Assembly (NCBI RefSeq): GCF_014174355.1
Contig: NZ_JABEQF010000011.1
Span: 37,775 to 101,774, forward strand
Direction: 5' to 3'
DNA length: 64,000 nucleotides
DNA from: Gluconacetobacter azotocaptans
GTDB lineage: Bacteria > Pseudomonadota > Alphaproteobacteria > Acetobacterales > Acetobacteraceae
Positions 26,211 through 34,129 of this stretch are shown here, piece by piece; positions within the stretch are counted from its first letter, which is position 1, and the number at the start of each line of letters is the position of its first letter. The position numbers and the translations under genes were made by a program. The notes under the pieces are model-generated. The model did no database searches. It was given only the letters and a program-made list of their open reading frames with translations, and had not been told where the DNA came from.

Positions 26211-27065
26211 ATGCGCAATCGCCCGCCGCGTCGTCCCGACGCCCGAACCGCCCCGCGCCCGTCCGGACGGACGGACCCGCAGGCCCCTTCCGACACCGCC
26301 CGCCCCACGCGGCAGCGCGGTGCTGCGACGCCGCGTGGCACGCCGCCGCGCGGGACCTACTGGCTGTACGGGCTGCACCCGGCGCTGGCGGCGCTGGGCA
26401 ACCCCGAACGGCGCATCCGCCAGATCCTGACCACCGAGGAAGGCGAGGCCGCCCTGCGCGAACGTCTGGGCGCGCCCCTGCCGATGCAGCCGCACCGCAC
26501 CGACCGCACCCGACTGGACGCCCTGTGCGGGCGCGATGCCGTGCACCAGGGCATCGCCGTGCTGACCGACGCGCTGCCGTCGCTGGCGGTGGATGACGTC
26601 GTCGACCGGCCGGGGCCGATCCTGCTGCTGGACCAGGTGACCGACCCGCGCAATGTGGGCGCCATCCTGCGCTCGGCTGCCGCCTTTCGCGCCGCCGCCG
26701 TGGTGGTGATGGAACGCAACGCACCCGACGAAACCGGGGCGCTGGCCAAGGCGGCGTCCGGCGCGCTGGAAATCGTGCCGCTACTGAGGGTGGTGAACCT
26801 GGCGCGGACGCTGGATACGCTGAAGGACCGGGGGTTCTGGGTCGTCGGGCTGGATGCCGGCGGCGGAGTGCTGGACGGCACGTCGTTCGGCAAGCGGCGC
26901 GTGGCGCTGGTCCTGGGGGCCGAGGGCGACGGGCTGCGCCGGCTGACCCGCGAACATTGCGACGAGATCTCGGGGCTGGCCATGCCGGGCGACATGGAAA
27001 GCCTGAACGTCTCCAACGCCGCCGCCGTCGCCCTGTACGAACTGGCCCGCGCCGGAATGACCTGA
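26211..27065 (+). CDS. rlmB: 23S rRNA (guanosine-2'-O)-methyltransferase, TrmH/RlmB type
   Basis: 284 residues. An unusual, Arg/Pro-rich, probably disordered start of about 45 residues is followed by the substrate-binding domain (GTYWLYGLHPALAAL) and the SPOUT knot methyltransferase domain with its three motifs: DQVTDPRNVGAILRSA, LVLGAEGDGLRRL and MESLNVSNAAAVALYE. It methylates the ribose of a guanosine in 23S rRNA, G2251 in E. coli numbering if it is RlmB. The paralogue TrmH cannot be excluded by eye. It is divergent from the tRNA-Tyr gene. Confidence 0.85.
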   Translation: MRNRPPRRPDARTAPRPSGRTDPQAPSDTARPTRQRGAATPRGTPPRGTYWLYGLHPALAALGNPERRIRQILTTEEGEAALRERLGAPLPMQPHRTDRTRLDALCGRDAVHQGIAVLTDALPSLAVDDVVDRPGPILLLDQVTDPRNVGAILRSAAAFRAAAVVVMERNAPDETGALAKAASGALEIVPLLRVVNLARTLDTLKDRGFWVVGLDAGGGVLDGTSFGKRRVALVLGAEGDGLRRLTREHCDEISGLAMPGDMESLNVSNAAAVALYELARAGMT

Positions 27066-27111
27066 CCCATCAGGGCGGCGCCCCGAAGCCCGTCAGCCAG
27101 GAAAGGATGAC

Positions 27112-27507
27112 ATGAGCACCCTGCACGGAAGCTGCCTGTGCGGCAGCGTAACCTATCGGATCGACGGCCGGCCGCTGGATTTCGTGCTGTGCCATTGCGG
27201 GCGCTGCCGCAAGGTCACGGGGTCATCCTTCGCCGCCAACCTGATTGCCCGGCCGGAGGATGTGTCCTGGACGGCGGGCGAGGCCGACATCCTGCGTTGG
27301 GACCTGCCGACGGCGCGCAGCTTCGCGGCCTCGACCTGCCGCGTGTGCGGCACGCCCGTGCCGCACGTCACCCGCAACGGCCAGTTCATGATCGTCCCGG
27401 CCGGCACGCTGGACAGCACGCCGGACACGAAGCCCGCCCGCCAGATCTTCACCGCGTCGAAGGCGGCGTGGTGCATCGACGTGGCGGACCTGCCGTCCGA
27501 GCCCTGA
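27112..27507 (+). CDS. GFA-family (Gfa/CENP-V) zinc protein
   Basis: 131 residues. The conserved cysteines appear in order: CLCGSVTY, then CHCGRCRKVTGS, and CRVCGTPV, which together bind two zinc ions in this fold. The family is named for glutathione-dependent formaldehyde-activating enzyme, but most members have no proven activity. AGGAAAGG precedes the ATG. It is the first of three small enzyme-like genes in a row (this one, a VOC protein and an OsmC protein) that may form a transcription unit. Confidence 0.87.
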   Translation: MSTLHGSCLCGSVTYRIDGRPLDFVLCHCGRCRKVTGSSFAANLIARPEDVSWTAGEADILRWDLPTARSFAASTCRVCGTPVPHVTRNGQFMIVPAGTLDSTPDTKPARQIFTASKAAWCIDVADLPSEP

Positions 27508-27546
27508 GAGGCGAAGGTGACGACCGGGAAGAAGGAAACCTCTGCA

Positions 27547-27948
27547 ATGTTCAGCCATGTTACCGTCGGCGTCCGCGACGTCACCCACGCGGCGATTTTC
27601 TACGACGCCGTCCTGGCCCCGCTGGGCATCGTCCGGTGCTGGACGGCCCAGGACGGATCCTTCGCCGGGTGGCGCCAGCCGGACGGGCGGGAAGGAGACA
27701 ACACCTTCTTCATCGGCCGCCCCTTCGACGGCCAGCCGCCCGCGCCCGGCAACGGCTGGATGTGCGCCTTCACCGCGCCCGACCATGCCGCCGTGCAGGC
27801 CGCATATGATGCCGCCCTGGCACATGGCGGCGCCGACGCGGGCGCGCCCGGCCCGCGCCCGCACTACGGCCCGCATTATTTCGGGGCCTACATGCGCGAC
27901 CCCGACGGGAACAAGCTGCACGTCGTGTGCCGCGCCCCCTGCCCCTGA
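27547..27948 (+). CDS. Single-domain VOC (glyoxalase-fold) protein
   Basis: 133 residues from the ATG at 27547; an alternative start is at 27517. One glyoxalase-like unit is seen, from MFSHVTVGVRDVTHAAIFYD to AYMRDPDGNKLHVVC, with the His near residue 4 and an Asp-Pro-Asp-Gly-Asn turn typical of the lactoylglutathione-lyase-like group. The reaction is not predictable from sequence. It lies 39 bp after the GFA gene and 29 bp before the OsmC gene. Confidence 0.83.
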   Translation: MFSHVTVGVRDVTHAAIFYDAVLAPLGIVRCWTAQDGSFAGWRQPDGREGDNTFFIGRPFDGQPPAPGNGWMCAFTAPDHAAVQAAYDAALAHGGADAGAPGPRPHYGPHYFGAYMRDPDGNKLHVVCRAPCP

Positions 27949-27977
27949 GCGGCCCCGCCCCTCCACTGGAGACACCG

Positions 27978-28448
27978 ATGGACAAGACCCACCGCTATGC
28001 CGTGACCGTGACTTGGACGGGCAACCGGGGCGACGGTACGGCCACCCCGCGGTCCTATGACCGGTCCCACCGCATCGCCAGCCCCGGCAAGCCGTCGATC
28101 GAGGGATCGTCCGACCCGGCCTTCAGGGGCGACCCTGCCCGCTGGAACCCCGAGGAGCTGCTGCTGGCCGCGCTGGCGGCCTGCCATCAGCTTTGGTACC
28201 TGGGCCTGTGCGCGCAGGCCGGCATCGTCGTCACGGCGTATGAGGACGCGGCCGAAGGCACGATGGTCGAGCAGGACGACGGCGCGGGACAATTCACCGA
28301 CGTGACCCTGCGGCCGCGCGTGACCCTGGCCGCCGGGTCGGACATCGTGGCGGCCGAGGCCCTGCATCGCGTGGCGCATGAGACCTGCTTCATCGCGCGC
28401 TCGGTGAATTTTCCGGTCCACCATGCTCCGGTGACGACGGTCGCCTAG
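27978..28448 (+). CDS. OsmC/Ohr-family peroxide-reducing protein
   Basis: 156 residues from the ATG at 27978. The two redox cysteines lie in ALAACHQLWYL (about residue 69) and HETCFIARSV (near residue 134), the OsmC spacing. Proteins of this family reduce organic hydroperoxides with thiol partners. The W-N-PEELLLAAL segment before the first Cys is also typical. A short GC palindrome, TCGGGC/GCCCGA at 28453-28467, follows the stop and may serve as a terminator between this gene and the convergent phospholipase gene. Confidence 0.88.
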   Translation: MDKTHRYAVTVTWTGNRGDGTATPRSYDRSHRIASPGKPSIEGSSDPAFRGDPARWNPEELLLAALAACHQLWYLGLCAQAGIVVTAYEDAAEGTMVEQDDGAGQFTDVTLRPRVTLAAGSDIVAAEALHRVAHETCFIARSVNFPVHHAPVTTVA

Positions 28449-28452
28449 CCGG

Positions 28453-28467
28453 TCGGGCTTCGCCCGA
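28453..28467. repeat. Short palindrome between convergent genes
   Basis: TCGGGC, TTC loop, GCCCGA, starting 5 bp after the OsmC-family stop codon and about 33 bp before the end of the phospholipase gene on the other strand. It matches the smaller unit of the palindromic repeat family also seen at 48384-48398. Confidence 0.5.
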
Positions 28468-28499
28468 ACCCGGCAGGGCCAGAGGCGCAATGCCGAAGA

Positions 28500-30611
28500 T
28501 CAGGCCGGGCTGTACTCCCGCAACGGCGGATCGAGCACCGGCGCGTGCATGGCCGGATCCGTCGTGCTGGTGCGTCCATTTTCGACGTGGCCGGCAAAGC
28601 GCGTGGTGTTGCGGCCGCCTTCGGTCAGCACCGTGAAATCGTACCAGTTCGCGCTGGCCGACAGGGCGATGCGACGGTCCACGGTTTCATGCGCCGGCAC
28701 GTCGATCGCCATCTCCGTCCGCCCGTAGGCGTTGTCCCGCACCACGACATGCACGGCGTCGCCATCGGATTTCAGCGCCAGATGCAGCACATCCCGTGCG
28801 CCGTCATGCCGGACCGAGGCGATGACGCCCGCCGTACCGACATCGGGCCGGCCCTCGCGGTGATAGCGACGAATGAACCCGTTGGGCCCCATCACCGTCA
28901 GGATCAGGGGCGCCTCGCCGTCCGGCAACCATATATCGTCCAGATTCCTGCCCGGCTCGACGGTATAGCGGCGCGGGGTCTCGTCCGACAGTTCGCGATA
29001 GACATACAGGCAGGCCGCCGCCTGGCCGGTATTGACGAAGCGCAAGGCCAGCGCGCCATTGGCGCCCGTGCTTTCCTCCACCGCCAGATCGTAGGGCAGC
29101 GGCCGCGCGGGGCGCGTGCCCTCCTCCTGCCGGCCGATATCGGCGAACCGGCTGGTGGGGGAAATGGCCGGATCGGGCAGATGGCAGGACGCATCCACCG
29201 CCGCACGATAGCCCGACGTATCGGGCAGGTCCGCGCGCCTGTGCACCGGTAGCGAAAAATCGAACGCCGACGTCAGGTCGCCGCAGACCGCCCGCCGCCA
29301 TGGCGTGATGTTGGGTTCGTTCACGCCGAACCGCCGTTCGATGAAACGGATGACGGACGTGTGGTCGAAGACTTCCGAACAGACATATCCACCGGTGCTC
29401 CAGGGCGAAATGGCCATCATCGGCACGCGCGGCCCTAGCCCATAGGGCAGATTGTCCGCCGTGTAGCGCCCGGTGTTCAGGTCCGGCACGCGGTCGTGAA
29501 TCTCGCCGGCCGCATGCACGGTGCTCTTGCCGGGAAGGGCCGGAGTAGGCGGCTGCGGCGGGGGCACATGATCGAAATAGCCGTCGTTCTCGTCATACAT
29601 GACAAGGAAGACGGTCCGTGCCCACACGTCGGGATTCGACGTCAGGGCATCGAGGACGCGCGAGATATAGACCGCGCCATAACCGGGGCTCCAGCGCGGA
29701 TGTTCCGAAAACACCGCCGGCGGCAGCAGCCACGAGACGCTGGGCAGCCTGTCCGCCGTCACGTCGGCTTTCAGGTCGTCGAGCGTACGCCTGGTCATCG
29801 CGCGGCGACGGAGTGCCGAGCCTTCCGGCGCGGTCACGAAATTCCGGAAATTCATCAGCACGTTGGTGCCGAAATTTCCATTGAGCAGATCGGTCACCTC
29901 CAGCCCTTCCTGATAGACCTGCCAGGACACGCCGGCCTGTTCCAGCCGTTCGGGGAAGGTGGTCCAGGTGAACGGAGGGGGCACCGTCTTGTAGAACTTG
30001 CGATCCACCCAATCGATATTGTCCAGGATCGGCCCCCCGCCCACGCCGGTGGGGTCGACCGTCCCCGTCATCAGGTAGAACCGGTTGGGATGGGTCTGGC
30101 ACGGGGTGGAACAGAAATAATGGTCGCAGACCGTGAAGGCGTCGGCCAGGGCGTAGTGGAAGGGAAGATCCTGGCGGGTGTAATATCCCATCGTCATGTC
30201 GGTCTTGTGCTTCGGCCACTGATCGTTGCGGCCGGCATTGATGGCGGCGTGCGTGGGGTCCCAGCTATGGTCGAGGTCCATCACGCATTCGGCGCCGCTG
30301 CTTTTCGTATTCAGGCGGAAGGGCACGATCTCGCCCGCCTCGCCCTTGCCCCGGGCCTGGCGCCACATCGGCACCCCGTCGGCCCGCAGCACCGGGAAGC
30401 GGTCGTTCACGCCGCGCACGCCGGACATGTGACCGAAGTAATGATCGAACGAACGGTTTTCCTGCATGAAGACCACGATGTGCTGCACGTCTTCGATCGT
30501 GCCGGCGCGGCGGTGGGCGGGCAGGGCCATCGCCCGGCGGATGGCCGCGGGAAACAGGCCGGCGGACATGGCCCCCATTTGCAGAAAATCGCGTCGGTTG
30601 GAACGGAACAT
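28500..30611 (-). CDS. Tat-exported phospholipase C (phosphocholine-type, acid-phosphatase-like superfamily)
   Basis: 703 residues, the usual length. The start MFRSNRRDFLQMGAMSAG carries a twin-arginine signal (NRRDFL). The metal site ENRSFDHYFG (residues 51-60) and further motifs SMDLDHSWDPTH-like, CTPCQTHPNRFY-like and DENDGYFDHVPPP fit the PlcN/PlcH family. Two C-terminal domains of about 100 residues each (from about 500) resemble the repeated C-terminal domains of these enzymes. It hydrolyses phosphatidylcholine or sphingomyelin outside the cytoplasm; in other bacteria such genes are often phosphate-regulated, but I see no Pho box here. Confidence 0.92.
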   Translation of the reverse strand: MFRSNRRDFLQMGAMSAGLFPAAIRRAMALPAHRRAGTIEDVQHIVVFMQENRSFDHYFGHMSGVRGVNDRFPVLRADGVPMWRQARGKGEAGEIVPFRLNTKSSGAECVMDLDHSWDPTHAAINAGRNDQWPKHKTDMTMGYYTRQDLPFHYALADAFTVCDHYFCSTPCQTHPNRFYLMTGTVDPTGVGGGPILDNIDWVDRKFYKTVPPPFTWTTFPERLEQAGVSWQVYQEGLEVTDLLNGNFGTNVLMNFRNFVTAPEGSALRRRAMTRRTLDDLKADVTADRLPSVSWLLPPAVFSEHPRWSPGYGAVYISRVLDALTSNPDVWARTVFLVMYDENDGYFDHVPPPQPPTPALPGKSTVHAAGEIHDRVPDLNTGRYTADNLPYGLGPRVPMMAISPWSTGGYVCSEVFDHTSVIRFIERRFGVNEPNITPWRRAVCGDLTSAFDFSLPVHRRADLPDTSGYRAAVDASCHLPDPAISPTSRFADIGRQEEGTRPARPLPYDLAVEESTGANGALALRFVNTGQAAACLYVYRELSDETPRRYTVEPGRNLDDIWLPDGEAPLILTVMGPNGFIRRYHREGRPDVGTAGVIASVRHDGARDVLHLALKSDGDAVHVVVRDNAYGRTEMAIDVPAHETVDRRIALSASANWYDFTVLTEGGRNTTRFAGHVENGRTSTTDPAMHAPVLDPPLREYSPA

Positions 30612-30673
30612 CCGAATTCCTCTTACGGGTTCTGATCATCCTGCGCGTGCAAGAGGACATTCCGGCAAGTGTC

Positions 30674-30700
30674 GCATCGCATCGCATCGCATCGCATCGC
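30674..30700. repeat. CGCAT tandem repeat, about five copies
   Basis: Five uninterrupted copies of a 5-bp unit (CGCAT) followed by a partial one, 63 bp upstream of the phospholipase start. A run of this kind can change length by slippage. It lies outside any supported gene. Confidence 0.85.
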
Positions 30701-30834
30701 GCGACGGGGCATATTTTCGTCCTGGTTAACACCCCTGTGCCGATGTTTGAATAACCAAACGGGCCGACTGGACAGATTTTTTGAAATCTTCATTGAAACA
30801 TTAGTCGGATGTAATATTTTCCTGCGCTTCAGAT

Positions 30835-31272
30835 GTGGGGCCGGCCTTCCCCGATACGGTCGCCGCCCTGGCCTATCTGAAACGGCATTTCCGCCTGGTG
30901 GTCCTGTCGAATGTCGACATGGCGTCCTTCGCCGCCACCAACGCGCGGCTGCAGGTCGCCTTCGATGCCGTGTACACGGCCGAGGACATCGGATCGTACA
31001 AGCCATCGCACCGAAATTTCGAATACATGCTGGAACATCTGCACGATCTGGGCCTGTCGGCGCGCGACGTGCTGCATACGGCGGAAAGCCTGTTCCACGA
31101 CCATGTGCCCGCCAACGCCTTCGGCCTGGCGTCGTGCTGGATCGCGCGCCGGTACGCCCGGCCGGGCCTGGGCGCGACGATGGAGCCGGGCGCGATGCCC
31201 AACGTCAATTTCCGCTTCGATTCGCTGGCCGACCTGGTGACCGCCCATCGGGCGGAAACCGGTGCGGCGTGA
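30835..31272 (+). pseudogene. Haloacid-dehalogenase-like hydrolase, 5'-truncated
   Basis: The frame from 30835 (a GTG) encodes 145 residues that match the C-terminal two thirds of type II haloacid dehalogenases: LVVLSNVDMASF (motif II Ser), SYKPSHRNFEYML (motif III Lys) and LHTAESLFHDHVPAN (motif IV). The N-terminal part with the nucleophile Asp (motif I) is absent, and the sequence upstream to 30700 does not encode it in any frame. The gene is therefore a remnant; an active enzyme is not possible without motif I. The upstream break lies in AT-rich sequence, where a deletion or rearrangement seems to have happened. Confidence 0.7.
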
Positions 31273-31335
31273 AAGAGGTCGGAAGCCCGATCATAAGACG
31301 ACCGGGTTTCCAAAAGGTAATGCCCTCTGGCGGGT

Positions 31336-31354
31336 TTCAGGGCAGCGCCCTGAA
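31336..31354. repeat. Palindromic repeat unit overlapping the amidase stop codon
   Basis: TTCAGGGC, AGC, GCCCTGAA. The amidase stop codon (31337-31339) lies within the left arm, so the last residues of the protein (EFRALP) are encoded by the repeat. Similar units are at 40743-40761 and 42823-42839. Confidence 0.75.
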
Positions 31355-32962
31355 CTCTGCCGCAGGCCCCGCCTGTTCATAGGCATACCCCATCGCCAGC
31401 AGCGCCGGTTCCGACCAGGCCGTGCCGATAAAGGACAACCCGACCGGCAGCCCCCGCACCCGGCCCATCGGCACGCTGAGATGCGGGTAGCCGGCCACCG
31501 CCGCCAGCGTCCCCGCGCCCGTCCCGTCACCCGGCCGGTCGCCCAGCACCAGATCGGTCAGCCAGGCTGGACCCGTCGTGGGCGCCACCAGGGCGTCCAG
31601 CCGGTCATGCGCCAGCATGGCGTCGATGCCCCCTGCCCCGGCAAGCCGCCGCGCGGTGGCCCGCGCCGTCAGGTAGGCCGGATCGGACAGGGCGGGCGCC
31701 TTGTCCGCACTTTCGAATAAATCCTGACCAAACGACGGCATTTCACGATCGGTCTGTTGGGCATCGAACGCGATCAGGGCCGCCAGGTCCCGGGCCTTCA
31801 CCGCCGGCGGGGTCTGCGCCAGATAGGCATTCAGCCCGGCGCGAAATTCGGACAGCAGGACCGTCAATTCGGCGTCGCCCAGACGTTTGCTGTCGAATGC
31901 GTCGATTTCGACCAGGGTCGCGCCCTGCGCGCGCAGCCGCGCCAGGGCGGCGTCGAACACCGTGCGCAGGTCGGGATTTTTACCCTGGGCGAAGCGCAGC
32001 ACCCCGATGCGCCGCCCGCGCAGGGCATCGGGCGTCAGACCCGCCAGGTAATCGGCGCGATGGCGGTCGGCCTGCGCCGTCGCGGGGTCGGCGGGGTCGG
32101 ACCCGGCCATGACCCCCAGCAGCAGCGCCGCGTCGCGCACGGTGCGCGTCATCGGACCGGGCGTATCCTGACTGGCCGAAATCGGCACTACGAAGGTACG
32201 CGACACCAGCCCCACCGTCGGCTTCAGCCCGACGATGCCGTTGACGGCCGCCGGGCAGGTGACCGACCCGTTCGTCTCGGTCCCGATGGCCGCTGCGGCC
32301 AGACCGGCCGCCACGGCAACGGCGCTGCCGGCGCTGGAGCCGCAGGCCGTCCGCGCGCGATCGTACGGATTGCGCGTCAGGCCGCCCACGGCGCTCCATC
32401 CGCTGCTGGCGTGGGCCGAACGGAAATTGGCCCATTCCGACAGATTGCCCTTGCCCAGCACGACGGCCCCCGCCGCGCGCAGCCGCGCGATGACCGGCGC
32501 GTCGCGATGCGTGACATTGCCCAGCAACGCCAGCGACCCCGCCGTGGTGGGCAGCGGGTCGCGCGTTTCGATATTGTCCTTCACCACGATCGGCAGGCCA
32601 TACAGCGGGCCGCGCACCCGCCGCATCCGTGCCAGGGCGGCGGCCTGCGCCACCGCGTCCGGGTTCAGCGCCAGGATGGCATGCAGCCCGTCCGGCCCGG
32701 CATCGACCCGCGCGATGCGCGCGCGATAGCGCCGCATCAGGCTGTCGGGCGCCAGCCGCCCGGCCTGCATCGCCGCCACCAGGGCGGTGGCGCTGTCCGG
32801 CCCGGCCTGGGGCGACGCGGCCTGCGACGCCGCAGGCACGCACGCCCCCAGCAGTGCCGCCCATGCCGCGCCTCGCCATCCCCTCCGGGCCGGCTGACCG
32901 ATGCCTTCTTTTTCTGAAGAAAAAGAAGCAAAAAGACTTTGATTCGTTATGAGCCTTCGCAT
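31337..32962 (-). CDS. Amidase-signature hydrolase, probably exported
   Basis: About 541 residues from the ATG at 32962. The Ser-cisSer-Lys triad is visible: Lys in VVKDN, Ser in GSSAGS, and Ser in ETNGSV, with the Gly/Ser-rich signature between. Residues just after the start region (RRGWRGAAWAALLGACVPAASQAA) look like a signal peptide, unusual but known in this family. The start is uncertain: the segment before the signal is a translation of an inverted pair of T/A-rich repeats (32905-33027), and no ATG or GTG lies between the repeat and the signal. The substrate is unknown. Confidence 0.8.
   Translation of the reverse strand: MRRLITNQSLFASFSSEKEGIGQPARRGWRGAAWAALLGACVPAASQAASPQAGPDSATALVAAMQAGRLAPDSLMRRYRARIARVDAGPDGLHAILALNPDAVAQAAALARMRRVRGPLYGLPIVVKDNIETRDPLPTTAGSLALLGNVTHRDAPVIARLRAAGAVVLGKGNLSEWANFRSAHASSGWSAVGGLTRNPYDRARTACGSSAGSAVAVAAGLAAAAIGTETNGSVTCPAAVNGIVGLKPTVGLVSRTFVVPISASQDTPGPMTRTVRDAALLLGVMAGSDPADPATAQADRHRADYLAGLTPDALRGRRIGVLRFAQGKNPDLRTVFDAALARLRAQGATLVEIDAFDSKRLGDAELTVLLSEFRAGLNAYLAQTPPAVKARDLAALIAFDAQQTDREMPSFGQDLFESADKAPALSDPAYLTARATARRLAGAGGIDAMLAHDRLDALVAPTTGPAWLTDLVLGDRPGDGTGAGTLAAVAGYPHLSVPMGRVRGLPVGLSFIGTAWSEPALLAMGYAYEQAGPAAEFRALP
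32905..32948. repeat. T/A-rich hairpin repeat, copy 2 (diverged)
   Basis: Begins CTTCTTTTTCTGAAG and continues AAAAAGAAGCAAAAAGACTTT in the same orientation as copy 1 at 7607-7672, with several differences. It overlaps the presumed 5' end of the amidase gene and pairs, in opposite orientation, with copy 3 only 15 bp away. Confidence 0.65.
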
Positions 32963-33027
32963 GACCCGGCACATGGCTCCCTGAACGTCCAAAAGTTTTT
33001 TGGTTCTTTCTTCAAAAAAGAACGAAG
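32963..33027. repeat. T/A-rich hairpin repeat, copy 3 (inverted)
   Basis: The reverse complement reads CTTCGTTCTTTTTTGAAG, then AAAGAACCAAAAAACTTTT and CGTTCAGGGAGCCATGTG, nearly identical to copy 1 at 7607-7672. It lies between the 3' end of the alpha/beta hydrolase gene and the amidase. Confidence 0.75.
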
Positions 33028-33044
33028 AATCCCGCCACACGGAA

Positions 33045-33926
33045 TCAGTGCTGGAATTGTCCCAGCCAGGTCACCAGCCGGCTGGCCAGGGCGATTCTGG
33101 CGTCGGAAAAACTATGATCGGTATCCAAGGTCTCGGCATCGAGATTTTTGGCGCCTGCCTTGCGCGCGGCCCGGGCGGCGGCTTCGGCCATGAAGCCGAT
33201 ACCACGCGTTGTACCGATCAGTGCCAGGGGGCGCCCGGACAGGGCAGGCATCGTGGCGACCAGATCCAGCGCAGAACCGGCATGCGTCACCTCGGCCATG
33301 ATTCGCTCCTCGCTGGTGCCGGCCAGCGGCGGCATGTCCCCACGCACCTCATCGACCAGGAATGCTTCACGCTTTTCGGGATCGACGAAGCTGCGGCCGA
33401 TCGCGGCGAAGTCGGCCGGGTCGATCAGGAAAGTACCGACGACACGCGGGTCGTCCGCTGCGACCCGCGCGGCCACGATGCCGCCAAGACTGTGTCCGGC
33501 GACGGCAATGCGGGACGGATCGATGTCGAACCGTGCGATCACCTGGGGCTTGCGCAGGTAAGCCAGCGCAGTGGCGGCATCCTGCACGCAGTGGGCGAAC
33601 GAAAAGCGACCGGGGCTGCCCCAGGACCCGCGATAATGGAATGTGAGGACATTCCACCCCGCACGACGCGCGACCTGGGCCAGATCGAGATTCTGTTCGT
33701 TGCCGGGAAAGCCGTGGAGCAGCAGCAAGGTCGGATGCGGCCTGGCGCCCGCCGCACTGTACATCACGGCGTTCAGCGCGCCCTCTTCCGAGGGGATAAC
33801 GAAAGCGGCCATCGCCGACGGGTGCACGCGATCGACGGGCGGATCGGTGGTCACGGCCGCCGGCGGGGGGCCGGCCAGCGCTATGGCAGGCATCGCGAGA
33901 AGAAGTGGAAAAAGCATCCGTCGCAT
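33045..33926 (-). CDS. Exported alpha/beta-hydrolase (acyl-hydrolase/dipeptidyl-type)
   Basis: 293 residues from the ATG at 33926. A signal peptide (MRRMLFPLLLAMPAIALA) is followed by an alpha/beta-hydrolase: the oxyanion segment LLLLHGFPGNEQN, the nucleophile elbow GHSLGG, and late Asp and His residues (LDTDHSFSD). This is a typical Ser-His-Asp set. The enzyme class cannot be fixed; esterase or amidohydrolase activity on small molecules in the periplasm is likely. The start chosen gives a clean signal; the frame further upstream to 33977 does not. Confidence 0.8.
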   Translation of the reverse strand: MRRMLFPLLLAMPAIALAGPPPAAVTTDPPVDRVHPSAMAAFVIPSEEGALNAVMYSAAGARPHPTLLLLHGFPGNEQNLDLAQVARRAGWNVLTFHYRGSWGSPGRFSFAHCVQDAATALAYLRKPQVIARFDIDPSRIAVAGHSLGGIVAARVAADDPRVVGTFLIDPADFAAIGRSFVDPEKREAFLVDEVRGDMPPLAGTSEERIMAEVTHAGSALDLVATMPALSGRPLALIGTTRGIGFMAEAAARAARKAGAKNLDAETLDTDHSFSDARIALASRLVTWLGQFQH

Positions 33927-34077
33927 CAATACACCCCATCCCAAAGCGTCGGCACCTCGGCCCGCGGTTATCACCATGAAGCCCGGGCTTCCCGCTCGTC
34001 CTCATTTTGAATCACATAATTCACGCCTTGGGAATCAGACGACCCGGCCCATTCACACCCCCCTGTTCGACACAAAA

Positions 34078-34105
34078 AAGCCCGGGACCAGATGGTCCCG
34101 GGCTT
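34078..34105 (-). terminator. Rho-independent terminator of the RND efflux operon
   Basis: A 12-bp perfect stem: arms 34078-34089 and 34094-34105 around an AGAT loop. On the minus strand it is followed by a run of T residues (A-run at 34074-34079 on the plus strand). It lies 25 bp after the end of the outer-membrane component gene. Confidence 0.9.
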
Positions 34106-34129
34106 CATGCCGGCGTCAGTTCTCCACGG

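Noticed and set aside
26143..26596. Frames overlapping the start of the rRNA methyltransferase gene
   Set aside because: Arg/Pro/Ala-rich shadows of the GC-rich rlmB 5' region with no family resemblance.
30674..30700. Possible CRISPR-like repeat
   Set aside because: It is a simple 5-bp tandem repeat without spacers; no CRISPR array or cas gene is seen in the window.
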